Source: Toxoplasma gondii ME49
Taxonomy: Eukaryota > Apicomplexa > Conoidasida > Eucoccidiorida > Sarcocystidae
Direction of reading: 5' to 3'
Assembly (NCBI RefSeq): GCF_000006565.2
Contig: NC_031477.1
Location: 5,356,183 to 5,420,182 of the forward strand
DNA: 64,000 bases
How positions within the stretch are numbered: position 1 is the first letter of the stretch; each line of letters starts with the position of its first letter. Under the pieces are notes generated by a model. The model had not been told where the DNA came from, did not search any database, and saw only the letters and a list, made by a program, of their open reading frames with translations. The translations under genes were made by a program, and so were the position numbers. Shown here one piece after another: positions 47,843 through 60,600 of this stretch.

Positions 47843-50800
47843 CTGACGAATCGAAACGACAAAAAAAGTTGACGAATGTGCGCCAAGGGAGTGAGTCAGG
47901 CAGCTGAAAGCGTTGGATCTCAGGAGCCTGAGACATCGTTTTTACATCGGCAAGGTTGTCGGCGCGATGCACGGATTCCGGGTGCCCCTCGTCGTGACAG
48001 GGAGGGAAAATGAAACGCCCTTTCCTCGTGTATCTTCGGCTAGCTGCGGCTCACCACGCATCAACGAGAGGTTCCTGGGAGCGGTGTCGAGCACAAAGAA
48101 ATAAAAGTTTTTTGGCATAGAAACACAGAAAGGTCTACCACTGCTTCCCGATTCTTCGCTCAAAACACGACGCATGCACCTCCCCTTCTGTTCTCACAGG
48201 CGTGACACTGCACAGGAAACGGTGTGGCTTGTGGCACAGGCACAGCCAAGGTTCTGCGTCTCTGCCGGCTGTTTGTGTGTAGAGAACATGGGAGCTTCTT
48301 TCAACCAGTCTAAATTGAAGTATGCAAGTCGTTTTCCCGCGAACGAACGCAAATTGAGAGCTCTTTCCGGTGCAGCGGGACTTTACACGAAACCTCATTT
48401 CTTTGAGAATTGACGAGGCAAAAAGGCCACCGTCGCCTCCTTTTGAACAGCGCGACGCACAAGCCACCGTCACCTCAGTCACCGCTTGAAGTCTGATCCG
48501 CCGTCGGCTTTGCATGGCAAGAAACTACACAACTGCGGACAAGCTCGGAATTCGAGCCTCGACCGGTCGTCCGTAGCTCGTTGTTTCTTTCGGGTACGAC
48601 GTCATGTTTCCGAGACAGAAGAGGACAGAAGGAGTGACTTGGCGCGCTCGCCGCGCTGGCGCATTCACTTCGGCTGTCAAGTTTCAGTTTTCTCGGTTCG
48701 CGGTGCTCGTCGACAACGTACCCCGGCTTCCCTCTTGAGTTGAGAAGGCATTCTGAAACGACGCGCAGTTTGTGGCGGCCGCGGAGAAACACAGCGCTGC
48801 GGCTGCACAAGTGGCCGATAGAGAACAAAGGGAAAACGCGCTGAAGGGAATCAAAGGCTAGACGCAGAAACGGCAGCTCCAGCAGACGCGTCGCGACAGC
48901 GGCTGCGGGCAACTCCGAGCTGTATGTACACCCCTGCGAGGCGGCCCGAGCGTGCAACTGACACACTGGTCGTGTCTGGAGACAGGATTCGCAGGTCCCA
49001 GAGACCACGAACGCTTTTGCTCTCGAAGGGGGCTTCAGTGGAAAGGAGAAGAGGAAAACAAAGTATTGAAAGGAAGCGAACGGAGCGTGACAGTGTGAGG
49101 GGCTTTGACCTGGCAAGCGCCGTTTTCGTGGTTTGCATGCATGCACAAACTCTCCCCCAAAGAGGCACACTGCGTCGAATGCGCCCTTCCAGGCAACTTT
49201 GTTGAAACACGCACTAGAAACTTCTATAATTCATCTGAGCCGCAGTTTCCTTCAAGAGAAGAAAGGGACGATGGAATTTTCCGAGATAGGCTGGCGCCCG
49301 AGCCCATCTAACGCGCTGGCGAAGTCCCGCGAATGGAGTAGCAACTGCAGCTTCTCGACAGGCGACCGTGAAAAAAGCGTGCGATACCGCGTTTTTTTCC
49401 TGGCTGTGTACGGAAGAGGTAATGACGTTGTTGTAACAGCTTTCAAATTGGCGATTCTCAATTCGTTTGCCGAAACTGAGGGGTGTGGCCCAACGTGAGA
49501 ACCGAGGACACATATACCACCACCTATGGCTAGACTCACCGACTGACCAACGCTTATGCCACACCCCAAAAAGTTTAAAGCTAAGTGCACTTCTGATAGA
49601 ACAACGGGGCGTTTGGAAGATCAAAGGGTGCCTGTGGGGACTCAGAAGGACCTAGCTGAACGGAAAGGGAGTGAATGTGTGCTTTTTAAAGACCCGCTGT
49701 TCGAGGTAGACAGAGTGTGTTTTATAAAGCAGGAATCCAAGTAACCTGAACCGGGCACAGGTCACGTATACTCATGGATATATGCATATAGGCATGTATC
49801 TATGTGATGTGCGCATGTTCAGAATATGCCGGTATTTGCATTCCGCACAGTACATGTGAAGGCAGGCTAAACGGTAGAGGAGGGGGCATAAAAGGCCAGG
49901 GGAGTGAAATGGAATGCAGTACGAAGAAAGAAAATTTGATGCAGAAAGAGAAGGACGAAAAGCCGAGAAAACACCGGTGGTGACGGACAGTTGTTGATGC
50001 GCTACAAGATGTCAGTGAAGGAAACACAGTCGTCAAATGGGGTACTTGTTCCAGAGAGGCTAGAGGCGGATCGCGCCACAGAATGTGTCTATAAGGAAAC
50101 TTTTACGTAAAAACGAGACAAACGACATTTTCTTTGAGAAAAGGACGCGTGGACAACGGACAGGATGAGACTTCCTCGGACGGGACAGAGAGGAGGAACC
50201 CAAGAGGTGGAAACAAGAGTGACCGAAGAGGGGGAGATTAAGAACGCTGCGCCAGCCAACAAGCGATGTGAGCACTGGACAAGTACCACCATAGTCCTGT
50301 CGAGAAACGGAGATCCAGCGGGATCTTCGCAGGATCAACACGTATACTCAGCTCTGCCTAAACCCCAGAACGGTGTCTGCAGGCTTTTCAGCAAACATCT
50401 CTTGGCACGCAGCGCAAGGAGCAGATATCTGGTCTCCGAAAAAACTTTTGGAAATTTCAGCTGTATTCCGCGGGTGCAGCATTCCGAGGTATGCTGATCT
50501 CCACGCTGCTTGGTCCTGACTCTGTGCAGATGAAGACTTCAAGCGCTGGCGGAACAGGAATACCTACCAATACCGGTACATGTGTTTGAAAAGGCTTCAC
50601 TAACTTCTGTTTTCCGTGAGGTCGCGCGATTCATTGGACAGAGAACCGCCAAGCAGGGACGGAAGAAGAAGCACACTTGCCTATTTCTGTACAGTCTGTT
50701 TTTCCCGTCGAATTTAACTTGTGACAACGGATCCTGCTACCACCGGAGTTGGAAAAGTGAAGCATCTCACACATGAGGCCTCTGAAACTCCAGGAAAACT

Positions 50801-52750
50801 ACAGAACACAAAATTCACAATTCTCCCGGGGGTGAAGAAGGTTGTGAACCGATAGTTTTGTCATATATCATTCGTGTTGCCGTACAAAGAGTGTCCGGTG
50901 CTGTCAGTTGTTTCCCTCCTCACTGTATTCCCGTGTTTGTGTCTAGCTGCTGGAATGGATGTGGACAGGCAATCGTCTTTTGTTTTCTTCCTGCCTCGGC
51001 TTGAAAACACCCTTCTAACGTACGTACGCGTGGGTCAACTGGGTCAGAAATCTGAATCTTGGTGTGTTTCGTGGCTTTGATGACAGAGATTCTGATCCTT
51101 TGCAGCCCAGTTCAGGTCTTGAGTGTCAACCGCGCCAAATCACTCTACTGGCGTGATATATCAGCAGCGGAAACTTGCAATTGTTTTTTTCGCATAAAGA
51201 GCCTTCAGGTGGAATGTTTTTCTGTCTGAGTTCGAGAGTTTCTGAGAGGTCTCTCTGTTTGTCGGAAAGCCGTGAAAACGTTCCACACAACATATCTGGG
51301 GGCCCCTCTTTCTCGAGGCTGGAGGGGCGGTTGCTTGCCGCAGAAGCTGCGAGAAATCATCGGGGCTGAGAAATGTGCGATACGCTAGAGCTGAAAAACG
51401 AGAGCTGATGAACGCTTTTGTTCGGCGCGTGTGACCATAACGCGAGTAAGCGCAACTCTCTTACCATATCCGCGAATTTCTCCTGCATGTGTGTTTCTGT
51501 GCCTTTGCCGCCGGCACGTTCTGTTTTAAGGGAGGCTGACCTCCGGAAAAGCGCCCGACCACAAGAGAAGGCTCTCTGATGCGCATACCGGTGACGTGAG
51601 GCATAGATCGCTTGTAGAAGCCCGGTATATCCCTCTTCCCCGATGCGCAAATCAAATCAATAATCGTCCAGTTGAGTTACCCTCGGGTTGTGCCGTCTTC
51701 GATCACCGCGAACACTGGATTTCTGCATAGTGTTTCCTTGCGCGGTAGCCGTAGGTGCCTGTCTACTTCAGTTCGGTAAGAAAGTGTGAGGCTGGTGGCA
51801 ACGAGCACGATGTAGCTCTCTTATACATTCTAGTTCTGGGGGAGCTTTCGTAAATCGAGAGCTCAGTTCCAGTGGCTGCCAGAAGCGGTTTGCACATTTG
51901 CCTTGAAGCAATGTTCGTCTGTCCAATACACGCAAACACGCACACACTTGTTCGTGCACAAGTGTGGAGATCTTTTCGAAAGTCGGAGTTTCCGTTTATC
52001 TAGTGGATTCCTGTTGGTAAAATTGCTCGCTGATGGCAAAACCAGTTTCTCGAAACGGTTCTCCAGGACACACGGAAGCTGCGTCTTGCTTTGTTTCTGT
52101 CCCCTGGACGTGGCAGCCAAAATCCACATTTACGATCTCAACTTCTCCATCGTCTCGAAAGCAGGTGAACAGGTGTGTTGCCCATCGGCTTTTTTGGAGA
52201 AGATCGTGACAGAAGGGCCGTCAAAACGTCGATTTTCCGGTCCTCTCCTCGTGAGTAATTCGATAGCGAGGCGTGGTTGAGAAAAGTCTAGTCCCACGCT
52301 CAGGAAGAGACTCACCAGAAACCGTTTTCGCAGTGGGAAGTCCTTCGAGGAGAAACTGCAGTGAAACAAACTCTCTGCTTAGATCTATTCCAAGCCACTT
52401 TCGGCTGTGGTCACGAAGCAGCTTTTTGACTCTCTCCATTTGTATCCAAACGTTTTTTGTACGCACTCATTCTCAGTTCAGCTTGTGTAGATTCAACAGC
52501 GAGCGCGAAAGAACCCCGCTTACTAGCTCCTCGTGGCGTGGTTGGCAGAAGATAAGACAGAAGAATTTCCTGAAGTGTCGTCCGCCAGTCGTTTCCACAT
52601 TGTGCGGTGACCTGTTCCCTCAAGTGTAGCTCGCCAGCAGGACGTTCAGCACGCGGCGACAAACGATCATTTCAGAAAAGCACGGAGAACCGTGGTAGAC
52701 TGCTTCTGTGTAGGACGTGCTGTCGCCGGTGCGTTCCTTTCTCGTTCAAG
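47843..52750. other. Upstream region of divergent MetAP2 and small membrane-protein genes
   Basis: It should contain the missing first MetAP2 exon and both promoters. Short frames here (for example 48475-49170 minus, 50165-50497 plus, 49556-49744 plus) show no family I recognise and no splice-compatible partners. From 49 kb onward the sequence is less GC-rich. No TA microsatellite is present. Confidence 0.6.
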
Positions 52751-53002
52751 ATGGCTGCTGCCGGAGGAAACACCGCCACATTGGACTGGCAACTCATTGC
52801 CTTGATTGCACTTGGAGTTGCGGGTGGTCTGCTCCTCACTCTGATCATTGTCGTCAGCATATGGTATTGCAGAAGCCGAAAGCGAAAGAGGATGATGCAA
52901 GCCGCTCTCGATCACGTTGTCTGTGGCCCCATGGGATGTGCAGACTACACCTACGGCTCTTCCTTTCACTCTGACTGTAGCTCTCAATGCTACAGTGAGT
53001 AG
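52751..53002 (+). CDS. Small single-pass membrane protein, 83 aa
   Basis: Unrecognised family. The ATG at 52751 sits in a strong context (TTCAAGATGG). The protein has a 14-residue hydrophilic N-terminus, a membrane segment at residues 15-40 (LIALIALGVAGGLLLTLIIV and on to WYC), an immediate basic stop-transfer (RSRKRKR), then a 37-residue tail with Cys at 58, 63, 76 and 80 and a YTYG motif. With no signal peptide and the positive charges after the segment, a type III topology (tail in the cytosol) is expected. The frame is open upstream to 52607, and CAAG before the ATG could also be a splice acceptor, so this might be the last exon of a longer type I membrane protein. Convergent with the transporter gene. 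Confidence 0.6.
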   Translation: MAAAGGNTATLDWQLIALIALGVAGGLLLTLIIVVSIWYCRSRKRKRMMQAALDHVVCGPMGCADYTYGSSFHSDCSSQCYSE

Positions 53003-54617
53003 CGACTTTGAAACAAGAGCCGTCCAGAGACCATGAAAAAGGCTACCTTTCACAAGCTGTCGCTAAGCCTTTTTGAAAAGGAACCCACGTTCTTCTCCAC
53101 AAGCAGAAGCGCTGTTTGCAGAATTCAGGTTTCGTTGCCGGCATGGATTTCTCAGGTGAACCCTCGTTTTTCCCCCTAATTCCTCAGTTGAAACGTCGTC
53201 GTCTCCGTAGATTTCTGCTCACAAATTGGGCCGAGGAGACAAGTCATCTCTTTTTTCTTGCTACGGGTACTTAAACTTTTCAGTGATGCGGAGATCGTTC
53301 GAATCGTCTTGTCTGTTCCTCCAGCAGAGTGGAGCACGCTGAATCCCTCTCACGCTCGCAGAAATCACGAGTTTCGTTCCAGCAGCAGAACTTCCGGAAC
53401 ACTGATCTCATATTTCCTAGTACCCTTGGGTTCTTCCGCTTTAGTGATTCAAAGTATCTGTTCTGAAGTCGGTAGAGGTCTGGGTTGGGCTATGTATCCT
53501 TTCAGCACTGGTTTGATGGTTTTAAATCCTGCATTGTCTCTCTACACTGCACCAGGGTTTGCAGTTTTACCCAGGTTATTTCCAAAAACAAGAGCTGAAC
53601 AGAACCGTTTTTGCCCTCCAGCGCGATAGCTATTTCACCTGTATCGTTTTGCGTCCTGCGACTCTCGTGGAACAGAGAGGGCGGCAGACCACGGAAGTTA
53701 TTCACCGCGTCGCACTTTTCTCAGATGTGGCCAAGCAGCTGAGTCCTTCCCAGCACAGGGAGCAAGGGATTTGCAAGACGTTCCTCTGGTCGCTATTTTC
53801 CAGCGCCGTCGTTGGCTGTCGCTTTCCTGCTGTGTCCAAAGATTCCCTCTCAATCTGTTCTCGTGTTGCTACCTGTGCCATCGCGTGACATGGACCCCTG
53901 TTTCTGCCGGTTTCTCTCCCGTTTTAGTTGACAAAATAAACGAGTCCTGTCCGAAATGCGTCGCTGTATACCAAGAATTCGCTTCCCTCTCAGTCGCGTC
54001 CCTGGTGGACAAAGGCGGATCAAACACATCAAACGTGTGAGCTCGACCCCGTGTTGTTTTGGGAGGTGTTCGTCTGCTGTGTCTCATCGGTCGTGAGGGT
54101 TTCGACCATGTTTTTTCGCGCTGTCTGAAAAAACGGCTGTCGCCAGAGTAAGCCGTTCTCGTCTGCTCAAAGATCCGGGGCACCTATTCCCCAGGAGCGC
54201 AACTGCTCCAGCTGACTTCCCTGTGCTCCCTCGTGGTCCTGAAAGTGTACAACCCCCGGAGCTTGATGTATGGGTGGCTGTACATCCGGTTTTTGTGTGC
54301 GCGGGAGTGAGCACTCGAATTTGTTTTCGTTGTCGCAAAACCACCGTTTTCAGATTTCTACGACAGTTCAGCGACAGGAACAGAGTGACATCTGACGTTC
54401 GCCTTTAACCTGCTAAAGGGCACACGGTGACCTATCCACACAAAAAGGTGCCCGCTTCTCCACATACCTATGCATGCAGGTGGACTTGTACAAGAACACA
54501 TGTAATGCGCGACGCCTGTTTCGAGAGAGTGCAGAGACGCCAGACTGCCCATGCATGTGGGCGGACCTGTGTGCATGCAGTGAAGAAATAAAAACGTGGT
54601 TTCCACGCGAGCAAAGC
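53003..54617. other. Intergenic region between convergent small membrane-protein and transporter genes
   Basis: Presumably 3' UTRs. Short frames on both strands have no recognisable similarity and no repeats of note were seen. Confidence 0.6.
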
Positions 54618-57600
54618 TTAATTGCCCTCGCCCCAAACCACTTGGTACAAAAGACTGGCGAAGGCACACAAGAGCAGCGACGTCAAAATAAGAACAGACA
54701 GTTCAATGTGGATGTTTCGCAGAAACGCAGTGGGATACACGTGGATCTTTATCGGAAGAAGGTCGCCAGTCAAAAAGTCTTCGTCCACTGCAAGAGCGTC
54801 TTCGTAGCCCGACACCTCTTGGTCGTCCGCAAACGTCACCTGAAGAACAGTCGCACCAAGACTGCGCAAGAAAATAAACAGACACTAATTACGACGGACA
54901 AAAGCATGCACTTCTCACAAAATATCCACATCATCCATGTACACGAATTTACTTCGACATTCAGCTAAATCTAGACATATATATACATATATATATATAT
55001 ATATTTGTAAATGTGTTTCCGCATGCGTAGGATGCACCCACGTTCATACAGATGGTCAGGAAAGCTTATGAAGGGGTGACACTCACACGATTGACAGTAA
55101 CAGAAGGGTCCCAACGTTTTGAGGAAGCCTCCGGCTGACATACACGCACAATATATATATATATATTAACGTATGTAACAGTATAGAATATATACAACTT
55201 TGCATTTGAATCTTTCTGCACAGATTTATGCAGGAGTACAGTTTCATGGTTACTTGAATCGTAGGGAGAGACGAGTACACGTCTCTGCTTCCTTTGGAGT
55301 CTTGTCCTTCTTCGCGTTTGTCACTTCCGGGTCCGTCTCTGTCTTCGTCCCTGTCTTCGTGGGCCTCGTCGCTCGCGTCTGTTTTGCCGCGATCAGGTCC
55401 CCATGCCTTCACACAGAGTGTCTTGGGTTTCCCCCTCCTTCTTTGTACAAAAGGCTTTGGCTTTTCCGCTGTCTCTCCTGGTTTCTTTGTCTCGTCGAAG
55501 CATAGACGCATGCGCTCGCTCCTCGCCTCTTCTCGCGGCCGATGCTCCTCGCCCGAAGCCTCTCCCTGAGTCTCCAAAGCGTATCGGACGCGGTTGCCCG
55601 ACTGAGGCCTCGCGACTCTCTCTCCACTTTCGTCGTCTCTCATTTCGACCTCACTTCCATCCTTTCTGTTCGCTTCTTCTCTGTGGCACTGAGCAAGCAA
55701 GGGCGCTTGCTTCGTCTGCCAGTCTTGACCCGCGAGTGTGCGGTACAGCCGATGAGAAGCCTTTGGAGGCGCAGCCGCAGGAGCGGAGACGGACGCAGAA
55801 GATTCGTCCCAGGAGAACGGTTCTGCGTCAAGGCCCTGTGTACGGCCCTGGGAGCCCTCTGAGGAACCGCGAGGAGGCGAAACCTGGCGAGAAGACAGGG
55901 AAGTCGCTGGAGACAGGATGTCGAGTCGGCGGATGTCTCGCGGAGCCACTACCGAAGGCGTTTCTCTCTTTTCGGTCTCCGCGACGCTGAACTTCACGGT
56001 CGTCTCTCCTCTCTCAGCCTCGCTGATCTTCAAAGTCTCCCCAGACGACGTCTCCACATCGCGAGCTTCACTGGCGACCCGAGGACTCAGACACCCCTCA
56101 CGCTCTTGCGTCGTCTGTTCACCTGACCAGCGTGACTGCCCTCTCGCGAGTGCTTGCTTTCCGTGTGGTTCTAATGCGCCTTGCCCGCCTGCTTGTCGAG
56201 CTGCTGTTCTCCTCGGTCCTTCACCTTCGACAAGAGAAGCCGACCCATTTGGGTAAGACACAGGCGAGGACATCAAAGTGTCTCCGTCGTTTAGAGCCCC
56301 CCTCACAGTCGCTTCGGAGTCCTTTGTGCGGTGGGAGGCTTCCTGTGTCTCGCCAGGAGAGCAGGAGGAGCAGGAGAAGAACGCAGAAGAGGCAGCAGAG
56401 TCGGAGGTTCGGTCTTGGAAGGGGGCGGCGAGAGGGCAAACCGAAGGGAGAGCTTTCGCGGGACTTGCTTCCGTCCCGGAAGATCGAGGAGAGTAGAAGA
56501 GCGACGAGGGATAGGAAAAGGAGCTATCTCCTGGCAGCGCGAAGGCGTCTTCGGACACAGAGGAGTCCGCCCTCGAGTCCGGCGACACTCGGGAGCGCGA
56601 GAACTCTGCGTCCCTCGCGTCTTCGACTGTCTCCCGCGGAGAGGAGAAGAGCGAGCAAGAGGAGACCCGCGAGGACCGTTCTCCCTCAAGAAAACTCCCA
56701 TTCCTGCTGTCACATCGGCCGGAATTGCTGTCTCGAGGTGTCTGTTCGCTTCCGTCCGAGTCGCCTTCTTCGAGCTCCGTCGCGGCTTCTCTGACAACGG
56801 GTGTCTCCCTTTTCTCCAAGCCGGTCTCTCGGTTGAACACCGCCGCGAGGCGCTCCACCCTGCCAGGCGTCTTGACATAGATTTGCCTCGCGCTAAAGCC
56901 TCGCTTGAATCCGCGTCTCTCGCCTTCCCACGGCGACGAGCTGGGTTTCGCCGGCTCATGCACGCTGACGGATCGCCTGAGCAGCGCGCGCCCCTCCAGA
57001 GTGTCTCGGACGGTGTCTCTGCGGTCGTAGGTCTCGCCCCGCATGTCCCCCATCGGGTCACCGAGGGTCAAGCCACGGGCCAGGAAGGGACGAGCGGCGA
57101 AGGTCGCTAGGGTCGCCGCGAACGAAGGCTTCCGCCGCTCTTTCTCCGCTTCCACGCCTGCCTTTCGTCGCTCCTTCAACTGCCGCAGCAGCAGCGGCGC
57201 CTCCAGCCCCTCCACCGCCAAAAACGCCTCTGAAAAGTCGCTGAGGGGCGACGGAGACGACAGACTCCGCGACAAAGATTGCCGCTGCAGAGATACCGGC
57301 GAGACTGGCGAAACCCGGTTCCGGGAACCGCCCTGGGACCCGAGACCCACAGAGCCGAGGCCCAGAGATCCCTCGGGAGACGGTGCGCTGGTGTGCGAGA
57401 GAAGAGCTAGCCTTTGTTGAATCCACTGTTCCTGCTGCTGCAGAAGAATGTCGCGGCCGCGCTTGCCAATTCCCAGAGTCTCGACGGCGTTGTCTTGCGG
57501 CAGCAGAAGAGACGCCGTCCCAGGGCCAGAAGCGAGGCGCGTGCCTCGGCGCCCGAGACAGCCCCGCGCGTAGACCCGGTCGCGCCAGCTCGCCCCGCGC

Positions 57601-60600
57601 AGAAAAGAGGCGTGGAAATCTTCGCCTTCTCGGCCGAGTCTGCAGTGCGCGAAGGGCCGGGGAGGACCCCCGCTCTGCGCCTCCAAAAAACACGACTGTG
57701 CTCGACGCACAGCAGCCTCACTTGGTGCCTCAGGGGCGACGCAATGCGACCGCGCGGAGCGGAGCCGCGGCCGCGACTGGGGCGAGGGCCCCCGCGGGGA
57801 GACACCTGAAGAAGGCCCTTGGAGCGAACCGAAGACGGTTTCGCGGGACGTGGCAGGCGAATCGAGATGCGACCCAACTCCCCACGGCCTGCTGTCTCCA
57901 AGCTTCGATTCCCGCGTCTCCTGGGGCGGCGAAGGCGCCTCGAATCCGCGCCGCCAGGCTGGAGTCGAAAGCCCGGTCCCCGGGTCTCTGCTGGTCGCCT
58001 CGAATGCACCAGAAGCCGGAGACACTTGGCTTTCCTCTGGCGCGAAGAGTTCCTGTTCTCGCGTCTCTTCTGGCCCTCGCGTCTCTTGAGGCACTTGGGG
58101 CCCCTGGGTCGGGACTGAGGAGCCAGTTCCGACCACGGGTGTCTCCGTGGTCCTTGCGACGGTGATTCGTTCTCGATAGGTCTCCCGCGCGTCCGACGGC
58201 TCTTCGGGAGCTCGCAGAGCCCCAGGATCCTCGTCTGGAAATCGCGTTTTCTTGGCCACAGTCGCTCGTGCACTGACGCTGTTTCCCGAGCCTTCGCGCG
58301 CCGCAGAAGACCCCACTGAGTCCCGGCGGTCGGCCTCGCCGCAGGTCGAGGAGCCGGCTGCGTACCTCAGGTCCTCGCCATGCTCCGGCCGCAAACGCAC
58401 GCCGTCGCTCGCCTTCGGAGGCCGCCCGCGCCGCGACGTTCCCTCCGCCTCCTCGGACCAGCCCGCGTCGAGCCTTGCCTCGCCAGTCGCCGAGAGGGAC
58501 TGTCTCCGCGCGCGGCCGCGGGGCGCCAAGTCTTCGTCTCCAAAGGGCATGAGCCAGACGTTCCGCTCGACCTCGTCTGCATGCTGAAGAAGAAGCTTCG
58601 GCAGCTCCAACTGCGCGCGAATCGCAGCCGCGTCGTCGTCGACGTCCCGCGTCACACACGCGGCGACTTCCGGCTCCTCGAGCTCCCGGACCCGCCGCGC
58701 CAAGCCCGTGGAGCCCAACGCGGTGGGGCCTGGGTTCAGCGTGGGGAAGCCTGAAATGACGACGGAGTCTTCGTCTAGAGAGGAGGCCTCGCGCTTCGCG
58801 CCGTCTTCGCTGAGAAGGCGAAACAACGTGGAGCCGGTGCCGCGGAGGACGCGGTGGGCGAAGTGGATCGAGGGCCTTCTGGACCGCGGCGCGCCCGGCG
58901 CAGAGACCGTCTGGAGCTCGTGCAAGGTGTCTGGAGAGAGGCGCTCAAGCGACTCGCGGCGCTCGCTGAGTGGGGAGAACGTCGGCCTCGTGCTGCGGCG
59001 CTGCGGCGACCAAAACAGCTCGCTGGCGAGCGACTGCTTGCGGCTGCGCTCCCGCGAAAAGGTCGCCCAGGAGGCCGTTCGCGAGGCCTCAGAGCCGATG
59101 CCGACGCGCGCCTCCTCGCCGTCGCGCTGCGTCGCGGCTGCCTCGTTCGCCTGAGCGACCAAGTGTCTCCGCAGACGCTGGTCCACTTCCTCCAGCGTGC
59201 GTTGTCCGGCCGCGTCTCTCGCGGCTCGGCGCTCCGGAGATCTCACAGACCACGGCGAAGAAGCTCGAGAAAACACAGCGAGTTTGTCGCGTGTGCTCCG
59301 CGCCGCAGGCCCGCGAGACGTCGGCGGAGTGCGGATCTGCGAAGACAACCTCCTTAGCGAAGGACGCTGCGACAGAGGCGACAGAGGCGACAGCGGCGAA
59401 ACTCGACCCTCAGAGGCCCAGCCCCCGCGAATCGCGCCTCCAGTCTCCGCTTGTGTCTCATGGCGGATATCTTCTACAGCCCCGTTTCGGAGGTCGTCCT
59501 GCGTCTCTCCTCGCTGTTCGACACGGCCTTGAACGCTCGCAGCATGCCTGCCGAGCAGGCATGCATGCAGCCTCGAGACGGGCGTCGCGCGAGAGCGCGA
59601 GACGCTGCGTGAGGCCGCGACCGACCCCGTCTCGACCCAACGCGACACTGGCGTCGTCCGTCCGCTGAGGAGCGCCGAGGAGGCCCGCGAAGGCGCTTGG
59701 GGGCTGCTCCCCAGACTCGCCCTGTTTCCTTCCTCGCTGCTCGGCGGAGACCCAGAACGGAGCCGCAACTCTGCAGAAGCTGCACAGAAACAGCGATGAA
59801 AGGAAAAGGGGGAAAAGGGAACGCGGTTGGTTCGAAGAACTGAAAAGGCAAGCCGTGAAAACGTTGTGGGGTTTACCCGTGGAGCCGCCTTCGAGTCCAG
59901 GTACTCAGCCGCTGCATGCATGCGCGTGAGACGCCAACCCACCAGCCCCTCCAACTGTCCTTTTTTTCTTGTCTCCCGGCCCCTTTCACTCTCAGAGTCG
60001 CACCTCTCGCCTTCCTCCGCTGCATCCCTCCCCGTTGTGAGTTTCCCTGCATGTTCCGTCTGCATCTTTACTCGTGAGTTGCGGTACACAGCGCCCCGAT
60101 TTTCGCTCTTCAGCGACGCATGGTTCGCTCTCGGCCGACACCCTTCGTCGCTGGGGTGTACACACACCTGCACTGTCACCTACGTTGCACAGAGTACGCG
60201 GCCAAAGTGGGGAGGCCGCCGTCGCGCATTTGCAGGGCCGCGGCGGCAACCGCGGCAGTCGCAGCTTCCTCGTGAAGCCAGGCGCAGCGGGGGTGAGAGA
60301 GGAGGGAGTCCGAGAGAAGGTCTCTGCCGAAAGGACTGAGGTCGGCATGCAGAGCGTCACCCGAGAGCGCCGGCGCGGAGGGCGCGTCGAGTTCAGGGAC
60401 CGTCGACGGAGACAGCAGCAAGTGGAGAAGCTGGGGATCCACCTCACCCGTCTGCGCCTCCTCTTGCAAAGTCGAGCGAAGCCACTGAAGCAGAGAACGA
60501 CGCACCTGATCGGCACTCGTCGCCTGGTCTCGCGCTCCCTGCATGCAACGGAATGAAACAATTCACGAGGGGGAAATGAACAAGGGAGATCAGAGACGAC

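Noticed and set aside
57407..58659. Arg/Gly-rich frames on both strands inside the giant transporter exon
   Set aside because: Alternative-frame shadows of the GC-rich loop; only the frame from 59779 to 55254 keeps phase with flanking exons.
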